Source: Lumbricus terrestris (lineage: Eukaryota > Annelida > Clitellata > Crassiclitellata > Lumbricidae). From it: a stretch of 64,000 nucleotides of DNA. The stretch is taken from the NCBI GenBank assembly GCA_949752735.1, contig OX457042.1:60143723-60207722 (forward strand). Direction: 5' to 3'. Shown in pieces: positions 12,163 to 23,768 of the stretch. The position numbers and the translations under genes were made by a program. Below the pieces are notes generated by a model that had not been told where the DNA came from, searched no databases, and saw only the letters and a program-made list of their open reading frames with translations. Numbering within the stretch: position 1 is the stretch's first letter; every line of letters starts with the position of its first letter.

Positions 12163-14489
12163 GACGCTCTTATACTGGATGGAGCCGTCATAGTCATCAT
12201 GCTGAAGCCTGGCACTGCATGCACCTTTTCAGATTATTCCTCCCATACTTTCTTGCCCTACTTCACAAGACAGCTAGAGCACGTACATAGAGTAGATGCT
12301 GTATGGGATCAATACGTGCGTGACAGCTTGAAGACACAAACACGCCGTGTGAGGGGTAAAAGGAAGTCGAAGGCGCGTCCAGGCTTTTAGTGCTCTACCC
12401 AAAAACTGGCAGGATTTCCTGAGGAACGACGAAAGTAAGTCAGAGTTGTTTTCTTTCTTGAGTCTGCGAATAGCAAAAACTAGAAATAGAACCAAGGAGA
12501 AAGATCATAGCCACCTACCACAAGGATGTGCTCGATCTGTACTCGGCAAAGAGACACAACTGGACTTGCTACATGCACTCAGGAGGAAGCTGATACAAGA
12601 AATTTTTTGCATGTCTCCGATGCTCCCAAACATGGTCATCGTAAGGTGATGATGCGCACCGTTGACTCTGACGTGTTGGCGTTGGCCGTAGCAGCAGTTT
12701 GGCAGCTGAACATTGATGAACTGTGGGTTGGTTTTGCCTCAGGCAAAAAGCTTCAGATACATACCAACCCACGAGATGGCGAGTGCCCTCGGTACAGAAA
12801 AGTGCGTAACCTTGTCTTTCCTACACGCTTTCAGCGGATGTGACACAGTATCATCCTTTGCTGGGAGCGGAAAAAGGACTGTCTGTGATATTTGGAAGAC
12901 ATTCAGCGACATCACCCCAGTCTTCTGCACCCTATAGCATCAACTTCCAGCTCTGTTTATGACCAACTCGATGTAACCGAGTGCTTTGTGGTTCTTCTGT
13001 GCGATCGTGCTAGTGGTGAGGAGAAGGTGAATGAGTCAAGAAAGCAACTGTCGGCACAGAAAGACAGACCTAGGGATGGCCTTCCACCAACTCAAGCTGC
13101 TCTGGTGAAACACACAAAGAGAGCTGCCTACCAAGCAGGTCACGTTTGGACAAAGATGTTCATAGCTGTTCCTAAACTACCATGTCCTGGTCAATGGGGT
13201 GGCAGCAATATCTTGAATTGCATATATTCCAAAACTTGTTTTATAGCCAAATGAACATGAACTCAATCAGAAGTCTCAGAAAAAGTATGATGCAATAAAT
13301 AGCTTGGATTATACTATATTATTTTATACTTGACGCGCCATGAGCCCAAAACAGCGGATTTTCAAATAAGCAGGAACCTTTTTACCTCACCGCACCATTC
13401 ACGTCCTTGGCTGCAAATTTTGTGAACAGAAACGTTTGTATTTGATTGTTTAAACTTCGCCCTTGACTATGTATGTTTAGACACCAAGATGACGATTCTA
13501 AGTGTACAGGAAGCTGAGATATTGAAATATCCATTTTTCGACGGCCATTTTGGAAAATGGCCGCCATTGAAGCTCTGAGGAACATTTACAATGGCTCTGT
13601 TGGAATCCTCGTCCCAGACAATGTATGTTTAGACACCAAGATGACGATTCTAAGTGTACTGGAGGCTGAGATATTGAAGTATTATTTTTTTAGGTCGGCC
13701 ATTTTGGAAAATGGCCGCCATTGAAGCCATGGGGAACATTTCCAATGGCTCTGTTGGAACGCCTGCCATTAACTATGTATGTTTAGACACCAAGATGACG
13801 ATTCTAAGTGTACTGGAAGCTGAGATATTGAAAATCCGTATTTTGGTCGGCCATTTTGGAAAATGGCCGCCATTGAAGCTCTGAGGCACAATTGAAATGG
13901 CTTTTTTGGAATCCTGAATCCTCGCCTCTAACTATGTATGTTTAGACACCAAGATGACGATTCTAAGTGTACTGGAGGCTGAGATATTGAAGTATTATTT
14001 TTTTGGGTCGGCCATTTTGGAAAATGGCCGCTATTGAAGCCATGGGGAACATTTCCAATGGCTCTGTTGGAACGCCTGCCATTAACTATGTATGTTTAGA
14101 CACCAAGATGACGATTCTAAGTGTACTGGAAGCTGAGATATTGAAAATCCGTATTTTGGTCGGCCATTTTGGAAAATGGCCGCCATTGAAGCTCTGAGGA
14201 ACAGTTGTAATGGCTTTTTTGGAATCCTCGCCCCTAACTATGTATGTTTAGACACCAAGACGACGATTCTAAGTGCACTGGAAGCTGAGATAATTTAAAA
14301 TCTGTAAACAGGTCGGCCATTTTGAAAAATGGCCGCCATTGGGGCCAGGGGTCAAATCTGCGATGGCCCTATAGCCAAATCTTTTTCTTATGACATTTTC
14401 GTGGTATGTACCAAATTTCATGCTTGTATCACAAAATGCACAATTTTTCACCAGGCCGCTCTACTAATAATGTGTTTTTACAGTGAATA

Positions 14490-15294
14490 TCTATATCTAT
14501 AAGGAAGGATGTGACTATGTTTGTATGTATGTTTGTATGTGACTTTGTCCAGAATGCACGCTCACAGTTTTTGAGCTTTTCACTCCAAACCTTCACTACT
14601 GTGTAGGTCTCGGCACGAGACGCAAAGGCGAGGGGTTGGCGATTCTCTACCACCATGGGGGCCAAGGTGGATGGCGAAACCCCCAAATTTTTTTCAAAAA
14701 ACCGAAGCTATTTTTTTGAAATTTTTTTCCTAGATAGAGGTCCATCAGAACCCTCCGGATCAGTGGTTGGCAAATCTCCACCACCAGGGGGGGGCCAGAG
14801 TGCGGGGGGTCAAAAACACTAATTTTCGCTAATAATTTTCATTCGCTTGCCACGTATAAAAGCCGTCATTTTCGCCGTTTTAGAGGTGTCTAAAGTGGAG
14901 TGGAGGGGTGGGATGGAGGTGAGGGGTGGAGGTGGAGGTGGTGGGGTGGGGTGGGGTGGCGTAGGGGTCGAAGGGTGGGGTTGGGGATGGGTGGGGGGTT
15001 GGGGTGGGGTGGAGTGAGGGAGTGGGGTTAAGGTGGGGTGGAATGGTGGGGGTGGGGTGGAGGGGATGGAGTGAGAGGTAGGGTGGGGTGGAGTGGGGGT
15101 GGTGGGGTGGAAGGGGGTTGGGGTGGAGGGGTGGGGATAGGGGTGGGATGGGGTGGAAATTTTCGTCAAACCCAAATTTCTCCGGTGGCGTACTGGTATA
15201 GAGGTCGCAGTGTAGTGGGGTGTTGTGTGGTGGGGTTGTGGCCGGAGCGGATCGAATCCTAAATTTCCCGGGCAACGCCGGGTACCCCAGCTAG
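14490..15294 (+). mobile_element. Non-autonomous Helitron (copy A)
   Basis: Starts TCTATATC after a host A and ends with a GC hairpin (CCCGGGCAACGCCGGG) followed 9 nt later by CTAG and a host T. TC start, hairpin plus CTRR end and A/T insertion without target duplication are the Helitron signature. The middle is a G-rich, C-poor minisatellite of GGTGGGGTGGA units at 14900-15160, giving long Pro/Gly/His/Trp-biased spurious frames. Confidence 0.75.
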
Positions 15295-15379
15295 TAGTCT
15301 TATAAAACATGACATAAATTGAACCAACGACACTGCTATGTAAAATATCACGAATTAAGTTCCAAAATAGAACTTTGCG

Positions 15380-15614
15380 CAGTATCCAATTGCATTATTA
15401 CCATTTGGGTCCATATGGACCCCCCCCTATGTGTATAATTGTCTCATATCTGGCCCCACAAGTGGTGTGGAAATTAATTATTTGCAGGAATTACTACTCG
15501 CCACATAAGATGAAAAGTCATAAAATTTCGGTTTCTTAAGTGCATGTCATCACCGATTTTTATTCAATTGAAAACACGCTTGGGGTCCATATGGACCCCA
15601 ACATACTACGAGGG
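15380..15614. mobile_element. End fragment of a TTAA-type element
   Basis: TTAA at 15615-15618 follows an end that reads, reverse-complemented, CCCTCGTAGTATGTTGGGG. The palindrome GGGTCCATATGGACCC occurs at 15414-15429 and again near the end (15587-15602). The layout (CCCT terminus, then GGGGTCC-N4-GGACCCC) parallels the element at 32199-35490. I could not define the left end. Confidence 0.5.
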
Positions 15615-15738
15615 TTAACCTATTAGGAGGGTGGTTTGGACCTAGAATAAGGTGTTTTGCACCAGACTATCCACTTTCCTACTACTGCTGTCCATTAGTG
15701 ATTATAATATTGACAATCGACATGACAGTTATTGTGTG

Positions 15739-16855
15739 CTAGCTGGGGTACCCGGCGTTGCCCGGGAAATTTAGGATACTACCCGTTCCCGGCTGCATCC
15801 ACACCACACTCCACCGCATCACACCTCCACCCCACAACACCCCACCACACTCCAACCTCCACGGGTACGCCACCCATGAAATTTGGGTTTTCAGAAAAAT
15901 TCCCCCCACCCCCAATCCCCCCTACCCCACACCCCTGCCCAACTTCTCTCCAACCCCAACCCCCACTCACCCCAACTCCCACCCACCCCCACTCCTCACA
16001 CTTTCGCCCCTCCCCACCCACCCCTCCCACCACCCCACCCCTCCCAACCTCACTCCCCCTCACCCCCACCCAACCCACCTCATTCCCCCACTCCACCCCA
16101 TCCCCCCACTCCCCACACACCCCTTCCGACCCCACCCCACTCCATCCCACCCTACCCACCACCCACCACACCACACTCCGACCTCGACCGGTACGCCACT
16201 CGTCAAATTTGGGTTGTCGGAAAAATTCCCCCACCCCATTTCCAATCCCCCATACCCCACACCCCTCCCCACCTTCTCCCCAACCCCAACCCCACCACCC
16301 ACTCCACTCCCGCTCCCCACCCCTCCCACCACCATCCCCCACCCCACCCATCTGACCCCACCCACCACACCACACTCCGACCTCGACCGGTACGCCACCC
16401 GTGAAATTTCGGTTTTCGGAAAAATTTTCTCCCCACAGCCCCCAACCCCCGCCCACCCCCACCCATGCCCCACCCGGCCCCTGCGGGCCGAGGTGTGGGC
16501 TGAGTAGAGGCGAGGTGGTCCGCGTAAAAATCTGTCTAACTGTGAAACTATGGAAAGTGAATGGAAATGTATAGCGAAAATTAGGGCTTTCGCAATCCCC
16601 CACCGTGGCCCCCATGGTGGTAGAGATTAGCCACCCACTCCACCGGGTGGCTCTGATGACCCTCTGTCTAGGTACAAAGTTTCAGAGGAATTGCTAAAAA
16701 AAGTGGGGGAAAATTTGGGGATTTCGCCATCCCCACCCTGGCCCCCATGGTGGCAGAGAATCGCCAACCTTTCGTTGGGGTGTCTCATGCCGAGACCTAC
16801 ACAGTAGTGAAGGTTTGGAGTGAAAAGCTAAAAATCTGTGGAAATGCATCCCGAT

Positions 16856-16903
<48 letters not shown>

Positions 16904-16925
16904 ATCTTCTCTTTATTTATATAGA
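15739..16925 (-). mobile_element. Non-autonomous Helitron (copy B), inverted relative to copy A
   Basis: Read on the minus strand it begins TCTATATAAATAAAGAG at 16925 and ends with the CCCGGGCAACGCCGGG hairpin and CTAG at 15739-15742. It shares copy A's 5' region ('aaccttcactactgtgtaggtctcgg') and 3' hairpin. The middle is an internal VNTR: three copies of a 'ggtacgccacccgtgaaatttgggtttt' segment (about 15865, 16190, 16390), each followed by a C-rich CCACCCC tract. An (ACAG)n run lies at 16857-16903. All long frames here are low-complexity readings. Confidence 0.75.
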
Positions 16926-17008
16926 TAAATGCTAATAAAAAAACTATCAAGTGCGCACTAAATTATATCAAGTGCGCACTAGATACTATATAGTGGGCAC
17001 TCATCTGG

Positions 17009-17406
17009 TCACCTGGTGCCGTCATCTCCTGGAGCTTTGGCGACAGACTTGATGTATCCTCTCCAGTGTCTCCTCTCTCTTGTTGCCTCTCTTAACTCCT
17101 CCAGGCTCATGCCAGACTTTTCAAGTATTTCATCATGTCTGTTTTCTTGGCAGTAGATAAGGGGTGGTTTGCCATTGCCTTCCCCCCGTTTGCCATCCAT
17201 GCCCGTTCGTTTACCCCTCCGTTACTAACAGGTCGCCCCACGAGAAGGTGGGCACGGTGGTCTTTGATTCGCCAACCCAGGTCGGTTCCGAGTCTACGCT
17301 CCAATTGGAGTCGTCGGTCGGGTCTCCTCCCTGTTTTACTCAAATGAATGAGTGGCTGACGAACCTTCACGACCCAGTTGGCACTAGATAAATAAAATAA
17401 TCGCAT
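17009..17406 (-). pseudogene. Possible LINE C-terminal remnant
   Basis: Two minus-strand frames, one ending GYIKSVAKAPGDDGTR after LEELREATRERRHWRG, resemble the Arg/Trp-rich extreme C-termini of LINE polyproteins (an 'xxxTRDRxxWRxxxxxV' pattern). No reverse-transcriptase motif is present. It is flanked by a short repeat of AAGTGCGCACTA at 16948-16990. Confidence 0.3.
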
Positions 17407-17748
17407 GCCACCTATGGGCTTCCGTACTAAGAGGCGTAAATTCGAGGTTTTAAACCGTGGTTATGTTATATAGGCGAACCACCAAGGTTATTTGTGCCTT
17501 TGGTAAAACATATCAACCACTCGCTAAAAATAACATGACTGTACACGAAAATACATTACACACGAAAATAAATTCCCACCCTACCATATTTAGCTCTGTG
17601 ACCGGCATGAGAATGGTTGATTTTGAAAACGAAAGCGAAAATTGGAACTATTAGGACTACTTTAGGTCTATGTGCAAAGATTCATTTCGTTGGCAGCGGT
17701 TCGTTGATCAGTATAGTCGCAGTTTAGTTCGCTAAGAATACGCCGAAA

Positions 17749-18327
17749 ATGAGTAGTTTAATAAATTCTGTTGGAAGCTACTTCTCGCGTATGCTGAATA
17801 AGGTTGCTGTCGAGTCTGTCGGTAAATCGAAGGAAGTTGTTGGGACGAGGGAATTAATTTCCAACCTCAAAAAACATGTTATTGCGGAGGAACGGTGGGA
17901 GATTCCGTTGGAAACAAAGGATGATGGAGTGGCAGATCAGTTGGCTGAGCGGCAGGGAGTTGTTGTTGCGCTAGAAGATGGCCAAACGAGATATCTCGTA
18001 CGCAGAATTCCGAATGACCAGAAAGAAGGGGTAGTCGATGTGATCGTTACATACGCCTCTCACATGGAATCCAACTGGGTTCGCGTCGGTGAGAAACAAG
18101 TGGGAAATGCAACACTAGAAGACTACCTTGAGCAAGGCGAAGATAAGAAAGACAAGACTGAAGGTCACTTGGCTGAAAGTGAAGACAAGAAAGAATCAAC
18201 CGATGTCAATCAGGTTCGAATCGATAATAAAGAAGATTCTACTGAAGGTCACTCGAATCAATTGGAGGATAAAATGGACTCATCTGATGAAAAACATGAT
18301 TCCGAGGATACGGTTAGTAAAATTTAG
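17749..18327 (+). CDS. LRAT/NlpC-P60-like protein, apparent pseudoenzyme with acidic tail (192 aa)
   Basis: The 192-aa product is paralogous to the protein at 28651-29157. Shared blocks are G-(T/P)-(R/S)-ELI--L at residues 32-40, W-E-(I/C)-P-(L/V)-E at 50-55, QGVVVALEDG at 69-78, YLVRRIP at 82-88, VVTYASHM.. NW at about 99-110 and ATLEDYLE at 121-128. In the LRAT/HRASLS and related NlpC/P60 permuted papain folds, two histidines sit in the first half and the nucleophile Cys in a later NC motif. Here the aligned positions are Arg (ERQG, LVRR) and the NC segment is absent, replaced by an acidic Lys/Glu/Asp tail with two to three ~18-residue repeats (EGHLAESEDKKESTD, EGHSNQLEDKMDSSD). The start is the first ATG, with a good purine context (AAAATGA). 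Single exon as seen; no AATAAA close behind the stop. A truncated or neofunctionalised paralogue, or a gene whose true last exon is elsewhere, are alternatives. Confidence 0.65.
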   Translation: MSSLINSVGSYFSRMLNKVAVESVGKSKEVVGTRELISNLKKHVIAEERWEIPLETKDDGVADQLAERQGVVVALEDGQTRYLVRRIPNDQKEGVVDVIVTYASHMESNWVRVGEKQVGNATLEDYLEQGEDKKDKTEGHLAESEDKKESTDVNQVRIDNKEDSTEGHSNQLEDKMDSSDEKHDSEDTVSKI

Positions 18328-18667
18328 AAGTACTTTAACACATGGAGGTATGCTACAGGTTGCAGCTAAAGCTAACATAAATTTATTCTCATTATTGCTA
18401 TTTTCATTCATATAATTTTTTTCTAGAGATATCAACTACCCCGTTGGATTCATCAAAATTAGGGTGGCAGTGTTTTGGAATGGCTATTCTTCGCAGATGC
18501 GAAAAGTGCTGCAGAAAGCGATTGCGTTGAAGCGTTGATTGTCATTACTATTATTGTTATTTTAATTGTTATTATTATTATCATTGTTATTATTATTATT
18601 ATTTCAACATTTATTAGAATACCACTCAAGCTTAAAACCAGACTAAAAACAAAAAATATGCTCTAGC

Positions 18668-18975
18668 TCAGAGTGCGTTATTCTCGTCACCAGGGTGTGG
18701 TGCATAGGTTCCTCTAAATGCAACGGCATTGAAACGTTGTGTGCAGATAGAAATCCTCTGGAATAGGTAAGTTATCCTCCTTGGATCGCCGGAAAAAGCG
18801 GCACCACGGCGGCCCAAGTCCACCAAAAACTCCCGACCCGCGCGATTGATGGGCCCCAGCGTTTCAATTGCAATGGGCACAAACTCATGCGAAACAGGAA
18901 GCGTGGGTTACTTGTTGCACTTCTGGATATAGGATACCGAACATGTATGGATGGCTGTGACGTCCCAGGCGATAA
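18668..18975 (-). pseudogene. Fragment of a retroelement C-terminal domain (copy 1)
   Basis: Minus-strand reading gives AWDVTAIHTC...SYIQ, then after a stop FVPIAIETLGPINRAGREFL...GDPRRITYLFQRISICTQRFNAVAFRGT. The same domain occurs at 26975-27610. This C-terminal module follows reverse transcriptase in invertebrate retroelements; its RPDG...WDVT pattern resembles a PD-(D/E)XK nuclease (inference). It is cut on its upstream side by the TTA/CATA microsatellite at 18991. Confidence 0.6.
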
Positions 18976-18990
18976 TATTATATTTGCTTC

Positions 18991-19235
<245 letters not shown>

Positions 19236-19629
19236 GCACACATGCATATATACACATATACATATGTACACTTGACCTAAATTTAAACAGACGAACAGGG
19301 GGTAATGGCGGAGGCGGTGATAATGTCCCACTGGGGTAATGGTCGTGGGGCAATGGTGGGGTAATGGCACGAATAATGGGCCGGGGTATGTCCTGTTCCC
19401 ATTATGCTATAGTCGATGCACCATGGACCTATCAATGCTAAAGCCAGGGATCAGTTGGACCCCACGTATGCTAAATGTGCCCTAGGTGTATTACACAAAT
19501 TTTCCCCATTGAACCAAAGATGCTACACTGCTTTGTCAACGGCCTGTAGACTTAGTTGACGTCAATAGGCTGATTAACGAAGCTCCGCCTCCTCTGCCTA
19601 TCGAAAAAATGTGAGGCGAGACGATTCCC

Positions 19630-20030
<401 letters not shown>

Positions 20031-20259
20031 TAGTAGCTTAATGGGAACAGTCATAGTTGTAATGGTAGTGCTAGATGCAGTTATTCTAATTATTATGTTA
20101 TGATGTTGGTAACTGTAGTGGCAGTGGAATTGTAAGTCTAGCAGTTGCACTATCAATAGTAGCTTTTGCAATGTAAACAGTTATTGTAATGCCAATTTTA
20201 TTGGTGACTTCATCATTTTTGAAATATCCATGATGACGACGACAGCTTTGATGGCAGCG

Positions 20260-20395
20260 CTGTTGTTATTGTTGCTGATGTTGTTGTTGTTGATGATGAT
20301 GATAATAATCATGATGACGATCATGATGATGATCATCATCACGATCATGATGATGATCATCATCATAATCATGATGATGATGATGTTGTTGAAAA
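20260..20395. repeat. (TTG)/(GAT) compound simple repeat
   Basis: GTTGTTGTTGATGATGATGA passing into alternating ATGATGATCATCATCA, which makes several short palindromes around GATCATGATC. Confidence 0.9.
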
Positions 20396-20984
20396 TGTTA
20401 AATGGTGTTGTTTTTAAACCTTTTTCTGAATAAGTCAATCTAGTTGCCATTCAATGATTTCTGGATATTTCGAAAATGTGTCATCAACCATTTGAGCCAT
20501 GCGTGATGAATAATGTAGCTTTGTTGGAACATGGATGTAGACCATTCGCATCGATTAATTTTTGAATGGGAAAGTTGTACTCTTTTTTAGATCAAGTGCA
20601 AGGTCTAGGCTGTCTAGCAGTGGACGAGATGATATCTTTTCCGAACATGATGTCCATTTCTGTCGACTGATGCTGAACGGTCTTAGAGTATTATTCTCTA
20701 TTCAACTTCAAATATTTCAAACACTGACAAAAAGATATACAGTTGTGTTGTTTAAGCGGATTTGCATGAGTTTTGAATTATGTATATTGTATATTGTATA
20801 ACCAGCTAATCGTGTCCTACTATACGTGGCGTATCAAAGGTTTTAAGTCAGAGGTTCGAAGGGTTGCTAGAATCTATAATTCAATGATAAAATGACAATA
20901 TTATCCTGAATATCTGCTTGCCTAGTTTATTCCGGGTAATTTCTACTCCCGCTACGCTACACTCCGTCCCACTCCTCCCTTCGC

Positions 20985-22830
20985 GCCCCGCCATCGCTGC
21001 CCAACCCTAGAGTGCCCGGCGTTGTCCGGAAAATTTCGCTTTTCGCCGGTGTGACGAAGTAGAGTAGGCAATTCCCGTGTTAACCCATTAGTGCCCAAAG
21101 TGGTAAAACCCAACAAATTAAGTTGTAGATTCAGTAATCTCAACAACTTGGTGCAGTAACATGGCTGGGAACTTATTTATTGATTCCTGTTACAATAATA
21201 ATGAGTACTTTCCATACTGTCCGTTATAACGGACGTCGGGCACTAGCCCAGTGCTTAGGTTACCATTGCAGAATCAAGCATCCTTCTTATTTCATCCTTC
21301 TTATTTAATGCTTGATGAATGTTTCTGATGATTTGCAATATCTGTTTACTATATGAGTTAATTATCTCCATTTATGTAATGCCAAGTACAGGGCACCAGC
21401 TTATTTACGAGCGTTTCATGCATTGTGATAGTATTTGTGGCTCCCAGGATAAAGGTTTCCATCACATTTCACAAGCCTTGCAAGGGCAGTTTGTGTTTCC
21501 TAGTACAATCCAATGACTGTTGCCATCGCATCATACATCAGGTTTACAGTAGGCCTAGGCTCACTGCAGCGGCACGTTGACCTTGGATGGATGGTACGCC
21601 AAGCACTTGAGTACTGAATGATACGCCATGACACTTGTGTACACTTACATCCATCATTCTGTTGCCTGAAGTCAAACTTCTGCTGCCTTAGTAAACTTTG
21701 CAAGAGACATCAAGCTGTGTCAAATTGACATCAGTGACTGATTGGACATCACAATTTGCGTTGCCTGATTCAAATCATGTAACAAGCATCTCGCCGTTCT
21801 TACTTACCAAAATCGCCCATGCCTTGATTGTAGAGCAGGAACATGGATGTTTTATTCTTACACACAGATCAATTCAAAATTTAGTTGTTTAATGATTATT
21901 TTATTGCGATTCTACTGAAAGTATCCTCAAATCCATGCACCGTCGTACCCAAACTCATGTCAGAAGTGCAAAATCTACAATCTTCATGTCAAAATAGTAA
22001 GTCGCCACTCTAAATAAATTGAAGGCTGATGCTTACTTCATATTACAAGTAAGGCAATGACGGAGGTAATTGATGGAACAATGACGCTTAGATACTTGCT
22101 ATAGGAAACGTCATCTCTGGGCTAGTGCCCGACGTCCGTATAACGGACGCTTACATTGCAATCAAAATTTCCTTAGAAAAAGTTGCGGTAATTTGGATAC
22201 TATTTTGTCAGCATAGTGACCCAGAAATATTATGGCTACTGTAAAGAACATTTACACTTTCTCTAAATTCCTCCTCGTTCAATACCAAACATAAACATAA
22301 TAACTAGAGTGGTAGCGAGGATTTTCGATATGTTGCAGTAGACACTTTAGCACAAGCAATAAAATATTTCAGATCCCCATATTAATTCGGCAATCACAAT
22401 AGTGGAATCTATAGTCAACTGACCCACTAATTAAAAAAAATAGTGATGACCATATTATGCAGTTGCCTCTTATTTCACCCACGTGTTTTCTAAGCGTCTG
22501 TTATAACGGACGCTGGGCACTAATGGGTTAATCGTATCTCCTAGATGAAGAGACGTTGTAAAAGCCACTTCCACGAGTATTTAGTTTTGCAAATTGACTT
22601 CCATCTGCTTTGTGTTGAGCAATGACACTAACAGGTATGTGTGCGCCTACTAGATAATTTTGTTTGTCCTGGTTTTAGGGCAATTAGAACATTTAGAAGA
22701 CTTAAAGGCACTTATATGCACTATATAAATTCGAGTTGCCTTGCTCTGAACATTGCTTAAGACACTTGAAACAATTAGTCACTTTAAATTTTGATCACAG
22801 TATTAATTTTTCAAATGTTTTCAATTTCAC
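20985..22830 (+). repeat. Dispersed repeat family E (copy 1), split by a TTAA element
   Basis: The flanks 21043-21079 and 22532-22830 together match 58793-59081 almost continuously: 'gccggtgtgacgaagtagag', 'gatgaagag.cgt.gtaaaagccacttcc', 'tttgcaaatt.acttccatctgc', 'actagataattttgttt', 'gaacattgcttaagacacttgaaacaatt'. Copy 1 is interrupted at TTAA by 21084-22527. The family itself is unidentified and has no coding capacity. Confidence 0.8.
21084..22527. mobile_element. TTAA-flanked (piggyBac-like) non-autonomous element
   Basis: Perfect 14-bp terminal inverted repeats CCCATTAGTGCCCA are flanked by TTAA (21080-21083, 22528-22531). Subterminal inverted motifs CCGTTATAACGGACGTCGGG (about 21221) and GCCCGACGTCCGTATAACGG (about 22125) mirror each other inside. 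Short internal frames show no transposase motif. Confidence 0.88.
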
Positions 22831-22999
22831 AAAGAGGGATGAAATGGTTTATCCCCCGGATAGTATTAACCAGTAGGCCTATATTCCATATGCAGAAAGA
22901 TTACATCATCCCCGGATAGCTTTAATGGGGGATAGAATAACCCGTGACACCGGCACTGCAAGGTTTCTTAGCCTGCGATAATTGTTGAAACTCTACTTT

Positions 23000-23768
23000 G
23001 GGGCCGTCCATAAAGTACGTCACACTATTTTTGACCATTTTTAACCCCCCCTCCCAACCTGTCACAAACTGTCACAAATCTCGGACCCCCCCCTAAAGTA
23101 CGTCACACTTTCGAAAAATAATTTTAGGTACTAAGAACCGCTGGTGTATATTAAAGTAAAAAAGCGTGGTGTAATTTTGTTTTAATATACGATGACAAAT
23201 GAAAGTGGGTATTTATTAGATAATGCAATGGCTTGGTATCATATGTTTTAAAGAATGACGTAATATAATTGTTTATAAGTTCATGATAATAATGATTATA
23301 TTATATAAATATTACCTCTGAATCCTCAAAATTTTGTATTATAATAATTACTATCATATGTAAAAATTAAATTCCGAATTTGTCGCTCAGTGACATAATT
23401 ATGCAGCGGACAACATAGAAATAATAATACTTCCGGCATGACGAAAGCAAGGCTATACATAAAACAAGGCTTCGCAACAGCATACTAGCGCTCCTAGCGA
23501 GAGGAATCGTGAACAGCACATTCAGGAGATGCGCATTTCATGCTCTTTTGACATAAAACTAATTCAAATGTTTCACAAAATTTCTGAAAATTATTTTTAA
23601 AGCTATTAAATTCAACTAAAAAAATAAAAAATAAATTAGAAATAAAATTTAAAAAATTAATGTGTGACGTCACACATGGCCTGGCTCCCCCTCCACCCTG
23701 TCACAAACTGTCACACTTTCTTACACCCCCTCCCCCCCTGGAGCGTGACGTACTTTATGGACGGCCCC
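23000..23768. mobile_element. 769-bp MITE with GGGGCCGTCCATAAAGTACG termini
   Basis: Left end GGGGCCGTCCATAAAGTACG then TCACAC; the right end is its reverse complement (to GGACGGCCCC at 23768). TTT borders both sides, a possible 3-bp duplication. Both ends are followed by C-rich 'cccccctcc' and 'tgtcacaaactgtcac' blocks in mirror order. No coding content. The superfamily is uncertain. Confidence 0.8.

Larger units (their letters stand above)
10083..13254 (+). pseudogene. Decayed transposon ORF with XPG/PIN-nuclease-like motifs (EEADTR / TVDSDVL / GCDTVS family)
   Basis: Pieces in different frames align with a large uncharacterised protein family found in many invertebrate genomes. In order: IEEMGNPF...DLLVQDTRD (about 10110-10200); SLFSRLYISCQTR (about 11095-11135); LILDGA...PGTACTFSDYS (12165-12240) and FLPY...VWDQY; ELFSFL (about 12440); EEADTR (12580-12600); TVDSDVLALA (from about 12658); ELWVGFASGK; HAFSGCDTVS (12824-12853); then a tail ending QWGG near 13205. 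The acidic residues in EEADTR, DSDV and GCD have the order and approximate spacing of the XPG/FEN1 active-site aspartates and glutamates, so a PIN-fold nuclease role is my inference. The gene is inactive: two insertions (10415-11083, 11341-12162), at least three frameshifts (about 12380, 12520, 12750) and a stop near 12937. Its ends run into the element's inverted arms, which ties the gene to the element. Confidence 0.7.
9124..14464. mobile_element. 5.3-kb fold-back DNA element with array-type terminal inverted repeats
   Basis: Arms 9124-10076 and 13220-14464 are inverted copies. The outer tips read GTGGAGCGGCC and GTAGAGCGGCC (right end reverse-complemented), and each is bordered by TA, a tentative 2-bp target duplication. 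Each arm is largely a head-to-tail array of ~152-160 bp units, about four in the left arm and six in the right. Each unit contains the near-perfect palindrome GGCCATTTTCCAAAATGGCC followed by 'atctcagcttccagtacacttagaatcgtc'. The ~3.1-kb interior carries a decayed gene (10083-13254) interrupted by two later insertions. Arm length differs because of the unit copy number. Confidence 0.8.

Noticed and set aside
14819..16615. Pro/Thr/His-rich and Gly/Trp-rich frames up to 278 codons
   Set aside because: They are readings of C-rich/G-rich minisatellite cores inside two Helitrons and exist in all frames on both strands.
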